The notes under the pieces were generated by a model, which saw nothing but the letters and a program-made list of their open reading frames with translations, did not search any database and had not been told where the DNA came from. The position numbers and the translations under genes were made by a program. Of a DNA stretch of 64,000 nucleotides, positions 1-9,260 are shown in pieces. How positions within the stretch are numbered: the first letter of the stretch is position 1; every line of letters starts with the position of its first letter. Source of the DNA: Cellulosilyticum lentocellum DSM 5427 (lineage in GTDB: Bacteria > Bacillota > Clostridia > Lachnospirales > Cellulosilyticaceae); assembly GCF_000178835.2 (NCBI RefSeq), contig NC_015275.1, forward strand, positions 2,005,001-2,069,000, given 5' to 3'.

Positions 1-237
1 GTGATTATTAGGGGACTTCGCAATGGCTCAGATTTTGAGCAAGAGATGAATATGGCACAAATAAATAGTAGCTTATTAAAGGGTCTAGAAACAGTCTTTT
101 TAATGACAGCACCAGAGCATGCTTATATGAGTTCCACTGCTGTAAGAGAAATTGTTTGTTTTGGTGGCGAATATGAAGCTTTTGTACCACCAGCTGTAGC
201 CGATAAGTTAAAAATAAATAAGATGAGGGGTAGATAA
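1..237 (+). CDS. coaD: Phosphopantetheine adenylyltransferase, C-terminal part
   Basis: Transfers AMP from ATP to 4'-phosphopantetheine, the penultimate step of coenzyme A synthesis, in the cytoplasm. The visible 78 residues match the C-terminal half of CoaD: the run IIRGLRNGSDFEQEMNMA carries the conserved R-G-L-R and D-F-E elements, followed by TVFLMTAPEHAYMSSTAVRE and a final FGGEYEAFVPPAV. The usual length is about 160 residues, so the N-terminal nucleotide-binding half lies before base 1. The GTG at base 1 is only where the window begins, not a real start. The next gene begins two bases after the stop, which suggests co-transcription. Confidence 0.93.
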   Translation: MIIRGLRNGSDFEQEMNMAQINSSLLKGLETVFLMTAPEHAYMSSTAVREIVCFGGEYEAFVPPAVADKLKINKMRGR

Positions 238-238
238 A

Positions 239-781
239 GTGGAAAATGCAAGATGTGGTGAAATCGCACTTTTATTAGACCAACTAGAAGACTTAATTGA
301 TGAAGGCAAAACCAGCTTTTTATCTGGAAAGATTTCCATTGATAAGGATGCTATGATTGAGCTAGTAAGAGAGATTAGATTAAAACTGCCTACAGAAGTA
401 CAACAATCGGTGTGGATTGTAGAAGAAAGAAATAAAATTCTTTCAGAAGCACAAAAAGAAGCACACCTTATTGTAGAAGAAGCTAGAGAACAAGCACAAG
501 CGATGATTGAAAGAAATGAAATTACTCAGTTCGCAAGAGAGCGTGCAACTTCTATTGTAGAAACTGCAAAAGAGGATGCAAAACAAATTCATAGAGGGTC
601 TATTGAATATGCACAAGATACTTGTCGTGATATGGAACAACATCTCAAAAATACATTAGAAGCTGTTCATGACGAGGTACAAAATTTTGAATCTTATATT
701 ACAGATATGCTTCGTCAAGTATATGATAATAGACAAGAACTTAAAGAAATGGGTATTCAATTAGATAAAGAAGCAGAATAA
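239..781 (+). CDS. Coiled-coil protein of unknown function linked to coaD
   Basis: 180 residues, rich in Glu, Ala and Gln, with no membrane segment or signal peptide. Residues about 55-150 form a nearly continuous heptad-like helix (KEAHLIVEEAREQAQAMIER and onward), so it is probably a cytoplasmic coiled-coil, possibly related in shape to DivIVA or ATP synthase b-type stalks. It starts with GTG directly after the coaD stop and is followed by a terminator, so it ends the operon. I recall such proteins being conserved next to coaD in Clostridia, but no function is known to me and none is assigned. Confidence 0.85.
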   Translation: MENARCGEIALLLDQLEDLIDEGKTSFLSGKISIDKDAMIELVREIRLKLPTEVQQSVWIVEERNKILSEAQKEAHLIVEEAREQAQAMIERNEITQFARERATSIVETAKEDAKQIHRGSIEYAQDTCRDMEQHLKNTLEAVHDEVQNFESYITDMLRQVYDNRQELKEMGIQLDKEAE

Positions 782-804
782 TGCGCTTAAAATAAAATGA
801 GAAA

Positions 805-832
805 AATAGCACCTATGGTGTTATTTTTTTTT
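805..832 (+). terminator. Rho-independent terminator
   Basis: AATAGCACC, a 3-nt loop and GGTGTTATT form a 9-bp stem with one G-U pair, followed by a run of T. It ends the coaD operon 25 bases after the stop codon. Confidence 0.85.
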
Positions 833-963
833 GATTTCATCACATAATAATAAAATAAGGATTGATAAGAAGCTACTTTTTATACATAGACAAATGGAAA
901 ACAAATGCCTATAATAAAAGTATTGACAATATCAACCAATTACAAGTATTAGGAGGGGAAGCT

Positions 964-3867
964 GTGGCTTATCCAATTAAAGGATATTTATTACAACAAT
1001 CAGAATATATTAAGGAAATTGATAGCGAGGCAGATATTTATATACATGAAGCAACAAAAGCAAAGGTATTACTTATTGCCAATAAAGATCCACATAAAAG
1101 TTTTTGTATAGGTTTTCGTACACCACCCAAGGATAGTACAGGAGTACCACATATTATTGAGCACTCTGTGTTATGTGGTTCTAGAAAATATCCACTCAAA
1201 GATCCTTTCGTAGAGCTAGCTAAAGGATCGCTTAATACGTATTTAAATGCAATGACTTATCCAGATAAAACACTTTATCCAATTTCAAGCCAAAATGATA
1301 AAGACTTTCAAAATCTTATGGATGTTTATTTAGATGCAGTATTTTTCCCAAATATTTATAAGCAAAAAGAAATTCTTATGCAAGAGGGGTGGCGTTATCA
1401 CCTAGAGGATGCAAAGGCACCTATTGAGTATAAAGGTGTTGTTTACAATGAGATGAAGGGTGCTTTTTCATCTCCAGAGGAAATTGGATTTAGATTGATT
1501 AAAGAAACCCTATTTCCTCATACCACTTATGCACATGAGTCAGGTGGTGCACCTGCACATATTCCAGACTTAAGCTATGAAGCTTTCATAGATTTTCATA
1601 AGTCATATTATCATCCATCTAATAGCTATATTTGTTTGTATGGAGACATGGACCCTGAGAAAACATTAGAATATATTGATAAAGAATATTTATCAAAATT
1701 CAGTTATCTAGAGATTGATAGTCATATAGCTGAGGAGCTAGCTTTTAAAGAGGTAGTAACTAAGACAGCGTATTACTCTGCAACACCGGATAAAGATAAT
1801 GGTCTATTTTTATCTTATAACTTTGTAGTAGGAGATGTAGGTAATCGTCAGTTGATGTTAGCCATGTCTATTTTAGAATATGTGCTTTTAGACACACCTG
1901 CTTCACCACTTAAAAAGGCACTTATTGCAGAGGGCATTGGAGAAGATGTCTATGGAGCTTTTCAAACTCATTTAAAACAACCAGTGTTTACAATTGTAGG
2001 TAAAAATGTAGCAGAGGATAAAAAGCAACGTTTTTATGAGGTCATTCATGAAGTATTAGAAGATTTAGCTAAAAATGGATTACCTGAGCATTTATTAAAA
2101 GGTGCCTTACAAGTTAAAGAGTTTGAATTAAGAGAAGGTGATTCTAGCGGTTATTCAAAAGGTTTATTTTATAGTTTAGCAGCTATGAAAAGTTGGATTT
2201 ATGATGCTTCTCCTTTTGTGTATTTAAAATATGAAGAAGAACTATCAGCCTTAAAAACTAATTTGAAAAATGGGTATTATGAAGAACTCATCAAACAACA
2301 TATTTTAAACAATAAGCATTGTGCAAAGGTGGAGCTATATCCTAAAGTTGGACTAGAGAAGGAAATAGAAGATGCAGTTACAGAAAAGTTAGCAGCATAT
2401 AAAGCTAGTCTTAGTGAGAAAGAACTACAAGCTTTAATAGAAGCAACTAAGCACTTTAATGCTTTTCAAATGACGCCAGATGCAGAAGGTGCAGCAGAGT
2501 GTATTCCACTCTTACAAAGAGAAGACCTAAGACGTAAAGCAAAATATCCAAAGTATGTCGTTAGAAAAGAACAGGAAACAGATTATGTGGTAACTACAGT
2601 ATTCACCAATAAAATTGCTTATGTGAATTGGCATATCAGTTTAATAGGTATAGAAGATAAACACATGCCTTATTTGGGGATGATTGTAGGTATGCTAGGT
2701 AAGTTAGATACGAAACACTACACCTATGAAGCACTATCTAGTCACATTGATGAGCACATTGGTAGTATGTCTTATCATATTCAAGCATTAAATGATGCCA
2801 ATCAAAGAGACGGTTATCTACCTACTTTTCTGATTCAGTCGAAAGCTCTTATTAATGAAGTTTCTGAGCAAGTACGTATGATGGGTGAAATATTACAAAA
2901 CACCTTATTTGATAATGCCGATCGTTTATTAGAAATCATACGTGAGATGAAAGCACTTATGGAATCGGCTATAAGTAGTGAAGGACATCGCATTGCTTAT
3001 AGTAGATTACTAGCACATCTTTCTAGCACAGAGCTTTTTGAAGAAAAAACAAAGGGTATTACTTTTTATCATTTTGTTTGTGACATTGAGAAAAACTGGT
3101 CTAGTGTAAAAGATCAAACCATAAGTGCATTAAAAGAAGCTTATGGTTATTTGGCTAATAAAAAACGTATCACGGTAGGCTTAACAGTTGATGAGGAAGA
3201 AGCTTCTCAAATCATTCCTATTATTCAAAATCAGATAGATGACTTACCAGAAGCAAAGATAGAGCCTCTTGTGATGAAATTTGATATAACAGAAGAAAAA
3301 GAAGCTATGATTTATCCAAGTAATGTTAACTATGTGGCAATGGGTTATAATTTTAAAGAGCAAGGCTACAATTATCATGGTGGCATGTTGATGTTAAAAA
3401 CTGTTTTATCAATGGACTATTTATGGAGTAAAGTTCGTGTACAAAATGGTGCCTACGGTTGCTTCTGTGATTTTAGGCGTAGTGGTAATATGTTCTTTGT
3501 ATCTTATCGTGATCCTAATATTGATCAAACTTTAGAGCTCTACAAAGAAATACCAAGCTATTTAGAAGTACTTCAACTTTCAGACAGGGAGTTATTACAG
3601 TATTTAATCGGAACTATTAGTCAAATGGATTTTCCATTTACACCTGCTACCGAGGGAAAAACAGCTCAGACTTACTACTTGATGGGAATCAAAGAGCATC
3701 AGCTTCAACAAAGCAGAGATGAACTCTTTGCAACAACTAATGAAACACTTAAGCAATTTGCACCTCTTGTAAAAGAATGCTTAGAAAAAGAATATTATTG
3801 CGTATTTGGAAATGCACAAAATGTAGAAAATGCGCAAACTGAATTTAAAGATCAAACAATTGTTTAA
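964..3867 (+). CDS. M16 family zinc metallopeptidase, PreP-type
   Basis: A large insulinase-family peptidase of the presequence protease (M16C) type, which degrades small unfolded peptides inside a closed chamber. The inverted zinc motif H-x-x-E-H is visible as HIIEH, followed by SVLCGSRKYPLKDPF and the NAMTYPDKT region typical of PreP, Cym1 and eukaryotic pitrilysins. I start it at GTG 964 (967 residues), because AGGAGGGG at 951-958 is an ideal ribosome site with 5-6 bases spacing. An in-frame TTG at 862 would add 34 residues without such a site. There is no signal peptide, so it is cytoplasmic. It stands alone with its own terminator. Confidence 0.93.
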   Translation: MAYPIKGYLLQQSEYIKEIDSEADIYIHEATKAKVLLIANKDPHKSFCIGFRTPPKDSTGVPHIIEHSVLCGSRKYPLKDPFVELAKGSLNTYLNAMTYPDKTLYPISSQNDKDFQNLMDVYLDAVFFPNIYKQKEILMQEGWRYHLEDAKAPIEYKGVVYNEMKGAFSSPEEIGFRLIKETLFPHTTYAHESGGAPAHIPDLSYEAFIDFHKSYYHPSNSYICLYGDMDPEKTLEYIDKEYLSKFSYLEIDSHIAEELAFKEVVTKTAYYSATPDKDNGLFLSYNFVVGDVGNRQLMLAMSILEYVLLDTPASPLKKALIAEGIGEDVYGAFQTHLKQPVFTIVGKNVAEDKKQRFYEVIHEVLEDLAKNGLPEHLLKGALQVKEFELREGDSSGYSKGLFYSLAAMKSWIYDASPFVYLKYEEELSALKTNLKNGYYEELIKQHILNNKHCAKVELYPKVGLEKEIEDAVTEKLAAYKASLSEKELQALIEATKHFNAFQMTPDAEGAAECIPLLQREDLRRKAKYPKYVVRKEQETDYVVTTVFTNKIAYVNWHISLIGIEDKHMPYLGMIVGMLGKLDTKHYTYEALSSHIDEHIGSMSYHIQALNDANQRDGYLPTFLIQSKALINEVSEQVRMMGEILQNTLFDNADRLLEIIREMKALMESAISSEGHRIAYSRLLAHLSSTELFEEKTKGITFYHFVCDIEKNWSSVKDQTISALKEAYGYLANKKRITVGLTVDEEEASQIIPIIQNQIDDLPEAKIEPLVMKFDITEEKEAMIYPSNVNYVAMGYNFKEQGYNYHGGMLMLKTVLSMDYLWSKVRVQNGAYGCFCDFRRSGNMFFVSYRDPNIDQTLELYKEIPSYLEVLQLSDRELLQYLIGTISQMDFPFTPATEGKTAQTYYLMGIKEHQLQQSRDELFATTNETLKQFAPLVKECLEKEYYCVFGNAQNVENAQTEFKDQTIV

Positions 3868-3872
3868 GAATC

Positions 3873-3904
3873 AAAATGCCCTAGAAATAAATCTAGGGCA
3901 TTTT
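3873..3904 (+). terminator. Rho-independent terminator
   Basis: AAAATGCCCTAGA and TCTAGGGCATTTT form a perfect 13-bp stem around a 6-nt loop, six bases after the M16 peptidase stop codon. Confidence 0.92.
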
Positions 3905-4003
3905 TGCTGGACAATTTCTAATAGAAAGAGTATACGATAGTTCTTTTATTTGATATAATAAATTCATATGTAAAATTATGAATGAGTCCGAAGGAGGAAG
4001 ACC

Positions 4004-4774
4004 ATGGCATATTTTGGTAAGGTGGTCATCATTACAGGAAGTGGACAAGGCATAGGACAGTGTATGGCTTTAGCATATGCCAAGAAAAGAGCTATTGTTA
4101 TTATTGCAGAATCTGATGAAGAAGCAGGAGAAGAAACCAAAAGCTTAATTAAAGCAATAGGTGGAGAATGTTTGTTTATTAAGACTGATATAAAAGAAGA
4201 AGCTTCTGTAGAACAAATGGTTAATCAAGTTGTAGAGCGTTATGGGAAAATAGATATTTTGATTAATAATGCAGCAGTACAGACCCAAGGTGAAAATGAT
4301 ACGTTATTTACTAGAAGTGTAGCTACCTTTGAAGAGACTTTACGAGTGAATGTAACAGGAGCATATATTTGTAGTAAATATTGTGCTATGCACATGCCAG
4401 AGGGAAGTAGTATTTTAAATATTGTTTCGACAAGAGCATTAATGAGTGAACCTCATACAGAACCTTATACAGCTTCCAAGGGAGCACTCCTTGCATTAAC
4501 TCATGCATTAGCCAATAGTTTAGCACATCGTGTGCGTGTGAATGCCATTAGTCCAGGCTGGATTAATGTATCAGAATGGAAAAAGAAAAAAGATCGCAAG
4601 TTTACAGCACTTACAGAAGAAGATCATATGCAACATTTAGTAGGACGTGTGGGTGTGCCAGAGGATGTAGCAGAAGCTGCATTATTTTTAACAAGTGAGG
4701 GTGCAGGTTTTATTACTGGAAGTAATTTTGTGATTGATGGTGGTATGACAGTAAAAATGATTTATGCGGAATAA
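4004..4774 (+). CDS. Short-chain dehydrogenase/reductase (SDR)
   Basis: A 256-residue classical SDR oxidoreductase. It has a Rossmann dinucleotide motif near residue 11 (TGSGQGIG), the structural NNAA at about residue 90, the catalytic Y-x-x-x-K as YTASK with an upstream Ser, and the PGW element after strand 6. The C-terminal FITGSNFVIDGG is the usual end of the family. The substrate cannot be read from the sequence. The start ATG follows GAAGGAGG at good spacing. The following membrane-protein gene starts nine bases after its stop, so they are probably co-transcribed. Confidence 0.9.
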   Translation: MAYFGKVVIITGSGQGIGQCMALAYAKKRAIVIIAESDEEAGEETKSLIKAIGGECLFIKTDIKEEASVEQMVNQVVERYGKIDILINNAAVQTQGENDTLFTRSVATFEETLRVNVTGAYICSKYCAMHMPEGSSILNIVSTRALMSEPHTEPYTASKGALLALTHALANSLAHRVRVNAISPGWINVSEWKKKKDRKFTALTEEDHMQHLVGRVGVPEDVAEAALFLTSEGAGFITGSNFVIDGGMTVKMIYAE

Positions 4775-4783
4775 GGTGATGAA

Positions 4784-5344
4784 ATGATAGTACAAGGGTG
4801 TCATTATATAGAAGAACAGAAGAAAAAATATCTGAAGCATACACTAATATGGACTGCGATTGTGGCAGTACTCTTTGGAAGCGGCTTATTTTTAGTAGGA
4901 AAGAGAGAAAATTATTTCACAGTTATAGCAGGTGTTTTAGTTTTAGGTATTGCACTTAATTTATCTCGTTATATAGGTTTTAGAAAGTTTAAGGATGGAA
5001 AAGAAGTATCAGCTAAGATTTTAGAAGGAATGAAAGGGAGTTACGATTTATTTCATAGTGCGATTATACCAGACGCAAGAGGAACTGCTTTTTTTGAGCA
5101 TATTGTAGTAACTTCTAGAAGTATGTATTTCATTAGTGAAAGTAGTGAGATGATAAAAAAATACCGTTTGTGTCTCGAAAATAAATTAGCAAGTAAAGGT
5201 ATACCGATGAAATCTATTCATTTTGTGCATGTAGATAATGAAGTACAAATAAAGAATCTAGCAATAAAAATTGAAAAAGATGCATGTTATACCAATGAGA
5301 AATTAGGAGAATATACGAAAGTTATTAATGATTTATTAATGTAA
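4784..5344 (+). CDS. Two-helix membrane protein, unknown
   Basis: 186 residues. Two hydrophobic segments lie at about residues 20-38 and 44-62 (WTAIVAVLFGSGLFLVG and FTVIAGVLVLGIALNL), then a soluble domain of about 120 residues that starts at a basic stretch and is probably cytoplasmic. I do not recognise the family. It sits tightly between the SDR gene and the pseudouridine synthase gene, whose ATG is 12 bases downstream, so the three form a probable operon. Nothing in the sequence points to a catalytic role. Confidence 0.8.
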   Translation: MIVQGCHYIEEQKKKYLKHTLIWTAIVAVLFGSGLFLVGKRENYFTVIAGVLVLGIALNLSRYIGFRKFKDGKEVSAKILEGMKGSYDLFHSAIIPDARGTAFFEHIVVTSRSMYFISESSEMIKKYRLCLENKLASKGIPMKSIHFVHVDNEVQIKNLAIKIEKDACYTNEKLGEYTKVINDLLM

Positions 5345-5355
5345 GTGGTGGAAAA

Positions 5356-6324
5356 ATGAGACAGATTACAATTACGCCTTTAGAAGCAAATCAACGTTTA
5401 GATAAATTTTTGATGAAATATTTAAATGAATGTCCTAAAAGCTTCATTTATAAAGGAATGAGAACGAAAAAAATTAAATACAATGGGAAGAAACCTCAAG
5501 GCAATGAAATCTTACAAGAAGGTGATGAAATAAAAATCTTTTTCACAGAAGAACAATTTAAGACCTTTTCTAGTGAAAAAGAAGTAAAAAAAGTGCCTAT
5601 TAGCTTTCAAACTGTTTATGAAGATGAACATATACTGATTGTTAATAAACCTATGGGACTACTTACTCAAAAAGATACAGCAACAGGGCATAGTTTGGCT
5701 GATGAAGTCTTATCTTATTTAAAAGATAATGGGAGTTATGACCCCAAAACCTCTAAAGGTTTTACACCGGCACCATGTAATCGCCTGGATCGCAATACAG
5801 CAGGTATTGTATTAGTAGGTAAACATATTCCAGCGGTTCAAGTACTAGGAGAGATGCTTCAAACGAAGCAAATTTCTAAGTATTATATGAGTATTGTACT
5901 AGGTAGAGTAACAGCTCCAATGATTTTAAAAGGTTATCATATAAAGCAGGAAGGTAAAAATGAAGTAAAGATTACAACAGAATATGTAGAAGGTGCTAAG
6001 CCTGTAGAAACCCGCATTCTTCCTTTAAAGACCAATGGTAGATATACTTTAGTTGAAGTACAGTTAGTAACAGGGAAAACGCATCAAATTAGAGCCCACC
6101 TAAGTAAAATTGGACATCCCATCATTGGAGATCCTAAATATGGTGACCCTATAGAAAATCAATATTTTGCTTCTCAGTACGGCTTAAAGTATCAGATTTT
6201 ATGTGCATATAAAGTGAAATTTGAACTTTGTAAGGCACCATTTCTGTATTTACAAGATCGTGTATTTACTGTACCAGCACCTGCTATTTATTCACAGATT
6301 TGTGCAGGAGAAGCTCTTTTATAA
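5356..6324 (+). CDS. RluC/RluD-family pseudouridine synthase
   Basis: Isomerises uridine to pseudouridine in RNA, most likely 23S rRNA. Residues 1-70 form an S4 RNA-binding domain (RLDKFLMKYL near the start). The catalytic domain holds the signature CNRLDRNTAG with the nucleophilic aspartate at about D145. It also has the IVNKPMGLLTQ element near residue 95 and the GKTHQIRAHL and GHPIIGDPKYG motifs. The 322-residue length is normal. Which site it modifies cannot be told from sequence. It is the last gene of the operon and is followed by a hairpin. Confidence 0.93.
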   Translation: MRQITITPLEANQRLDKFLMKYLNECPKSFIYKGMRTKKIKYNGKKPQGNEILQEGDEIKIFFTEEQFKTFSSEKEVKKVPISFQTVYEDEHILIVNKPMGLLTQKDTATGHSLADEVLSYLKDNGSYDPKTSKGFTPAPCNRLDRNTAGIVLVGKHIPAVQVLGEMLQTKQISKYYMSIVLGRVTAPMILKGYHIKQEGKNEVKITTEYVEGAKPVETRILPLKTNGRYTLVEVQLVTGKTHQIRAHLSKIGHPIIGDPKYGDPIENQYFASQYGLKYQILCAYKVKFELCKAPFLYLQDRVFTVPAPAIYSQICAGEALL

Positions 6325-6336
6325 TAACAAGTAATG

Positions 6337-6379
6337 AAGGGAGTAATTTAGGCATGTGCCATAGGTTGCTCCCTTTCTT
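6337..6379 (+). terminator. Rho-independent terminator between convergent genes
   Basis: GGGAGTAA pairs with TTGCTCCC (one G-U) and encloses an inner GGCA/TGCC stem; CTTTCTTTT follows. It lies between the pseudouridine synthase gene and the convergent minus-strand gene. Confidence 0.75.
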
Positions 6380-6407
6380 TTAAAGTAGTTAGGAAAGAAC
6401 TTGCATT

Positions 6408-7276
6408 TTATGAACTGAGTAAGGTAGGATTATAAGTAGAAGCAATTTCATATGCGCGGTTCAAGTCATTTTCTAGCAAACAAATGTGTAACGCCTTCTC
6501 ATAATCGCCATGAGTGAGCAATAGACGTACAGTTTCTTCGTAGGCATGGTCTAAGCTATAATAATACATAGCTAATTCTGTATCAAAAGGTTCTACGCAT
6601 TTAGCTGCAAAAGAGTAGTGCTTTTTTTCTGCTTCTTCCATACCAATGAGTAAGCAAGTAGATTTAATTAATTCATTTTCTTTTAATTTTTTAGCACATT
6701 CAAGAGCAGAATAATAATCATTCAGTTTGATAAAGAGTTCAAATGCGTCTTCATATTGTTTAGTAAAATAAAGGACTAGCGCAAATTCTGCCACTTCTTT
6801 TAAACCCTGCTCCTTTTGTAATGGATTTTTGCAACACCTAAAACAATCAATGGCTTTCAATCCATTATAAGCATAGAGGTAAGCATAACCAGCTTCATAA
6901 AAGCAGTACTCTTGTTTGTAAAGCTTAGCAGCTTCTAAAGGATTAAAATAACTATAAAAATAAGCTGCTTTTTGATAATCATGAATGTGCAAACAAATAG
7001 CAGCACCACGTTCATAATATTTTTTTGGTCTGCTAAAGTAATGGCTCTCCCATACAGACCTTGTTTTTGATAAGCAATAATAAGGTGTTTATAAGCACCA
7101 GCTTTTTCAAAGCAAGATGCAGCTTCCGTATATTCTTTAGAGTCTAAATAATAAATCCCTGCTAAGAAGGACAAATTATTTTCAGCTAAGAATTTTGCTT
7201 TTTGCAAGGAAGGATAGGAAAAAAATTGAAATCGTGTTTGGCTACATTTCCATAAAAAACGTATGTAGCGTAGCAT
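6408..7276 (-). pseudogene. Helical-repeat (TPR-like) protein, split by a frameshift
   Basis: Two overlapping minus-strand frames (7276-6935 and 6992-6408) clearly belong to one protein of about 290 residues. Both parts carry the same rhythm of short antiparallel helices (for example KEYTEAASCFEKAGAYKHLI and QYEDAFELFIKLNDYYSALE), as in TPR-like repeats. The frame changes at a run of seven A on the minus strand (plus-strand T at 7020-7026): one additional base, or a -1 ribosomal slip, reads from LADQK into KYYERGAAICLHIHDY. The start has a strong AAGGAGG. It may be a real mutation, programmed slippage at A-AAA-AAT, or a homopolymer sequencing error. Function is unknown. Confidence 0.75.
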
Positions 7277-7371
7277 AGAACCGCCTCCTTAGTAAGAAAT
7301 AAACAGATGATTGTTAATTAATATAATAATAACCAATATTTTACAAAAAATCAATAAAAGGGGGAGAAAAT

Positions 7372-7908
7372 TTGGGTTATTGGAATACAAGAGGTTTAAG
7401 AGGAAATGAATTAGAAGAACAAATTAACTTAACCAATGAATTGTATAGAGAAAAGAATCTAGGGATTATTCAGAAAGTACCAACACCTATTAAGCCAATA
7501 CGTATCGATCAAGAAAAGAGAACGATTACCCTAGCGTATTTCGAACAAAAAAGTACAGTAGACTATATTGGTGTTGTACAAGGCGTCGCTATTTGTTTTG
7601 ATGCCAAAGAAACAACGAAAAATTTTTTGCCCATGAGTAATATTCATGACCATCAAGTGCGCTTTATGAGTGATTTTAAAAAGCAGGGTGGTGAAGCTTT
7701 TTTAGTTGTCAACTTTAAAAAGTATGAGGAATATTATTTTCTACCTATTGATGACTTAGAACGTCTTTATAAAGAAGCAGAAGAAGGAGGAAGAAAGTCC
7801 ATTCCTTATGATAAATTTGAGAAAAAATATTTAATTCCTTTAGAAGGCGGTTTATATGTACATTATTTAAAGATACTACAAAGTTATATAGAAGCACGTT
7901 ATCAATAA
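7372..7908 (+). CDS. recU: Holliday junction resolvase RecU
   Basis: Cuts four-way DNA junctions during recombination and chromosome segregation in Firmicutes. The 178 residues match RecU from the first residues on: GYWNTRGLRGNELEEQIN, then IQKVPTPIKP, the catalytic core STVDYIGVVQGVAICFDAKET containing the conserved Asp and D-x-K of the nuclease fold, and NIHDHQVRFM. The start is TTG 7372, preceded by GGGGGAG at proper spacing and fixed by the conserved N-terminus. In Bacillus recU adjoins ponA; here the downstream neighbour is a lipoprotein gene instead. Confidence 0.95.
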   Translation: MGYWNTRGLRGNELEEQINLTNELYREKNLGIIQKVPTPIKPIRIDQEKRTITLAYFEQKSTVDYIGVVQGVAICFDAKETTKNFLPMSNIHDHQVRFMSDFKKQGGEAFLVVNFKKYEEYYFLPIDDLERLYKEAEEGGRKSIPYDKFEKKYLIPLEGGLYVHYLKILQSYIEARYQ

Positions 7909-7956
7909 TGTATAAATAGAGAAATTATTGACAATAATCTATAGGAGGTGAGAGCT

Positions 7957-9177
7957 ATGAAGCACACAATTCCTAAAAGAGTATTGTTAATAGGCCTTGC
8001 AGGTATGCTACTTTCATTAAGTGCTTGTAGCAAAAGCGTTCTTTATGATGAACAGACAGTAGGTCTTGAAGCATATGCGCAAAGGCAAGTACCTTTAGAA
8101 CTTTATGTAGAAGAAGAAATTAAATTAGGTGAGTATGAGCCTGTATCAGGTGTTTACACAGGGGCATATGTTCAAAAAGATGAGAATATAACAGGTGACC
8201 TACTAGCTTATGAGAGAATGTTAGGACAGGTTCAAACTTTTAAAGTATTTGAATATAATTTGGAGGAAAACCTCCCTGCACAAGAGCTTTTAAGATGTAT
8301 GGCACAAAAAAAAGTGCCTTACATTAAGATTGTATTAGATAACAATTATGATTTAACGCCGTTATATCATTTAGTCTATGACTTAAAATCAGCATATGGT
8401 ATGCCAGTATTTATTGAGCTTTACCCACTTACTACTAGAAATTACGCACCTAGTGAATATAAAAAGATTTATCAAAGAGCTTATGAGATTGTGCATAAGT
8501 ATGTTAAAAATGCTATTGTAGTATGGAGCACTGATGAATCCAGGGTTTCTGATATGCCACTTTATTATCCAGGAGATAAGTATATCGATTGGGCAGGTAT
8601 CAATATTTATATACCACGCTATAAGCAAGGTGAACGTTATAGTTATGAAGGAACGAAGCAATTAGATTTTTGGTATAAAAATTTTCAACATGCTAAGCCT
8701 ATGCTGATATCTTCTTTAGCTATTTCACATTTTTCCAGAGTGGATCATGTTTATACCATTCATGAGACACAAGACCAATTAACGTTATTTTATAAAGAGG
8801 TATTGGAAAGTTACCCTAGATTAAGAGGTGTTCTATATATGAATGTGGATATGAACGCCATCAGTAATAACAATAAAGAAGATTACCGTTTGACAACACA
8901 ACCAGCACTTATTAATACAATGAAAGCCCTTACTTTACCACTGGCTTGTGAAAATACATTACAAATACCGCAAAAGGATAAAGTACCTTGCTATATGAAA
9001 TATAGTATTATAGGAACTTATTTTGAGGATAAACTTTATATCTCAGAAGAGTACATGGGTACTTGTTTCCCTAAAGTGAATTTAAAAAAGGTAGCAAAAA
9101 AACAAGATTTACAAGGAGAGGTTTATTATGCTTTAGATGAATTAAGTAAATACACCGCTTGTTATTATAAGTCATAA
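7957..9177 (+). CDS. Lipoprotein with degenerate GH26-like barrel
   Basis: 406 residues. The N-terminus is a lipoprotein signal: a basic start, a hydrophobic core and the lipobox LSAC with Cys at about residue 24, so it is probably anchored outside the membrane. The middle resembles glycoside hydrolase family 26: PVFIELYPL, AIVVWSTDES, then YYPGDKYIDWAGINIYIP, which matches the family's YYPGDxYVDW signature. However, where the family has the HExN acid/base and an E-x-G nucleophile strand, I read IELYPLTTRN and PMLISSLAIS, so both catalytic glutamates seem lost. I choose ATG 7957 because AGGAGGTG at 7943-7950 spaces correctly; an in-frame GTG at 7948 overlaps that site. The substrate, if any, is unknown. 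Confidence 0.8.
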   Translation: MKHTIPKRVLLIGLAGMLLSLSACSKSVLYDEQTVGLEAYAQRQVPLELYVEEEIKLGEYEPVSGVYTGAYVQKDENITGDLLAYERMLGQVQTFKVFEYNLEENLPAQELLRCMAQKKVPYIKIVLDNNYDLTPLYHLVYDLKSAYGMPVFIELYPLTTRNYAPSEYKKIYQRAYEIVHKYVKNAIVVWSTDESRVSDMPLYYPGDKYIDWAGINIYIPRYKQGERYSYEGTKQLDFWYKNFQHAKPMLISSLAISHFSRVDHVYTIHETQDQLTLFYKEVLESYPRLRGVLYMNVDMNAISNNNKEDYRLTTQPALINTMKALTLPLACENTLQIPQKDKVPCYMKYSIIGTYFEDKLYISEEYMGTCFPKVNLKKVAKKQDLQGEVYYALDELSKYTACYYKS

Positions 9178-9201
9178 AAATTTAGGCATGTATTGTTTCC
9201 G

Positions 9202-9260
9202 TCCACCATATATTTTAAAGAGACCCTTAGCCATTTAAAGGAGTGAAAATATATGGTGGA
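9202..9260 (+). promoter_or_regulatory. Perfect inverted repeat enclosing the prkA ribosome site and start codon
   Basis: TCCACCATATATTTT (9202-9216) and AAAATATATGGTGGA (9246-9260) are perfect 15-bp reverse complements with a 29-nt loop. The AAAGGAG site lies in the loop and the ATG (9253-9255) lies inside the right arm, which is followed by TTTTT. In mRNA this would hide the start codon. It could also act as a weak terminator for the upstream gene. Confidence 0.7.

Noticed and set aside
862-963. TTG start 34 codons upstream for the M16 peptidase
   Set aside because: No ribosome site there, whereas GTG 964 has AGGAGGGG at ideal distance and the protein then begins like other members.
7928-7956. 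TTGACA before the lipoprotein gene as its promoter
   Set aside because: A -10 box would fall on the ribosome site and start codon.
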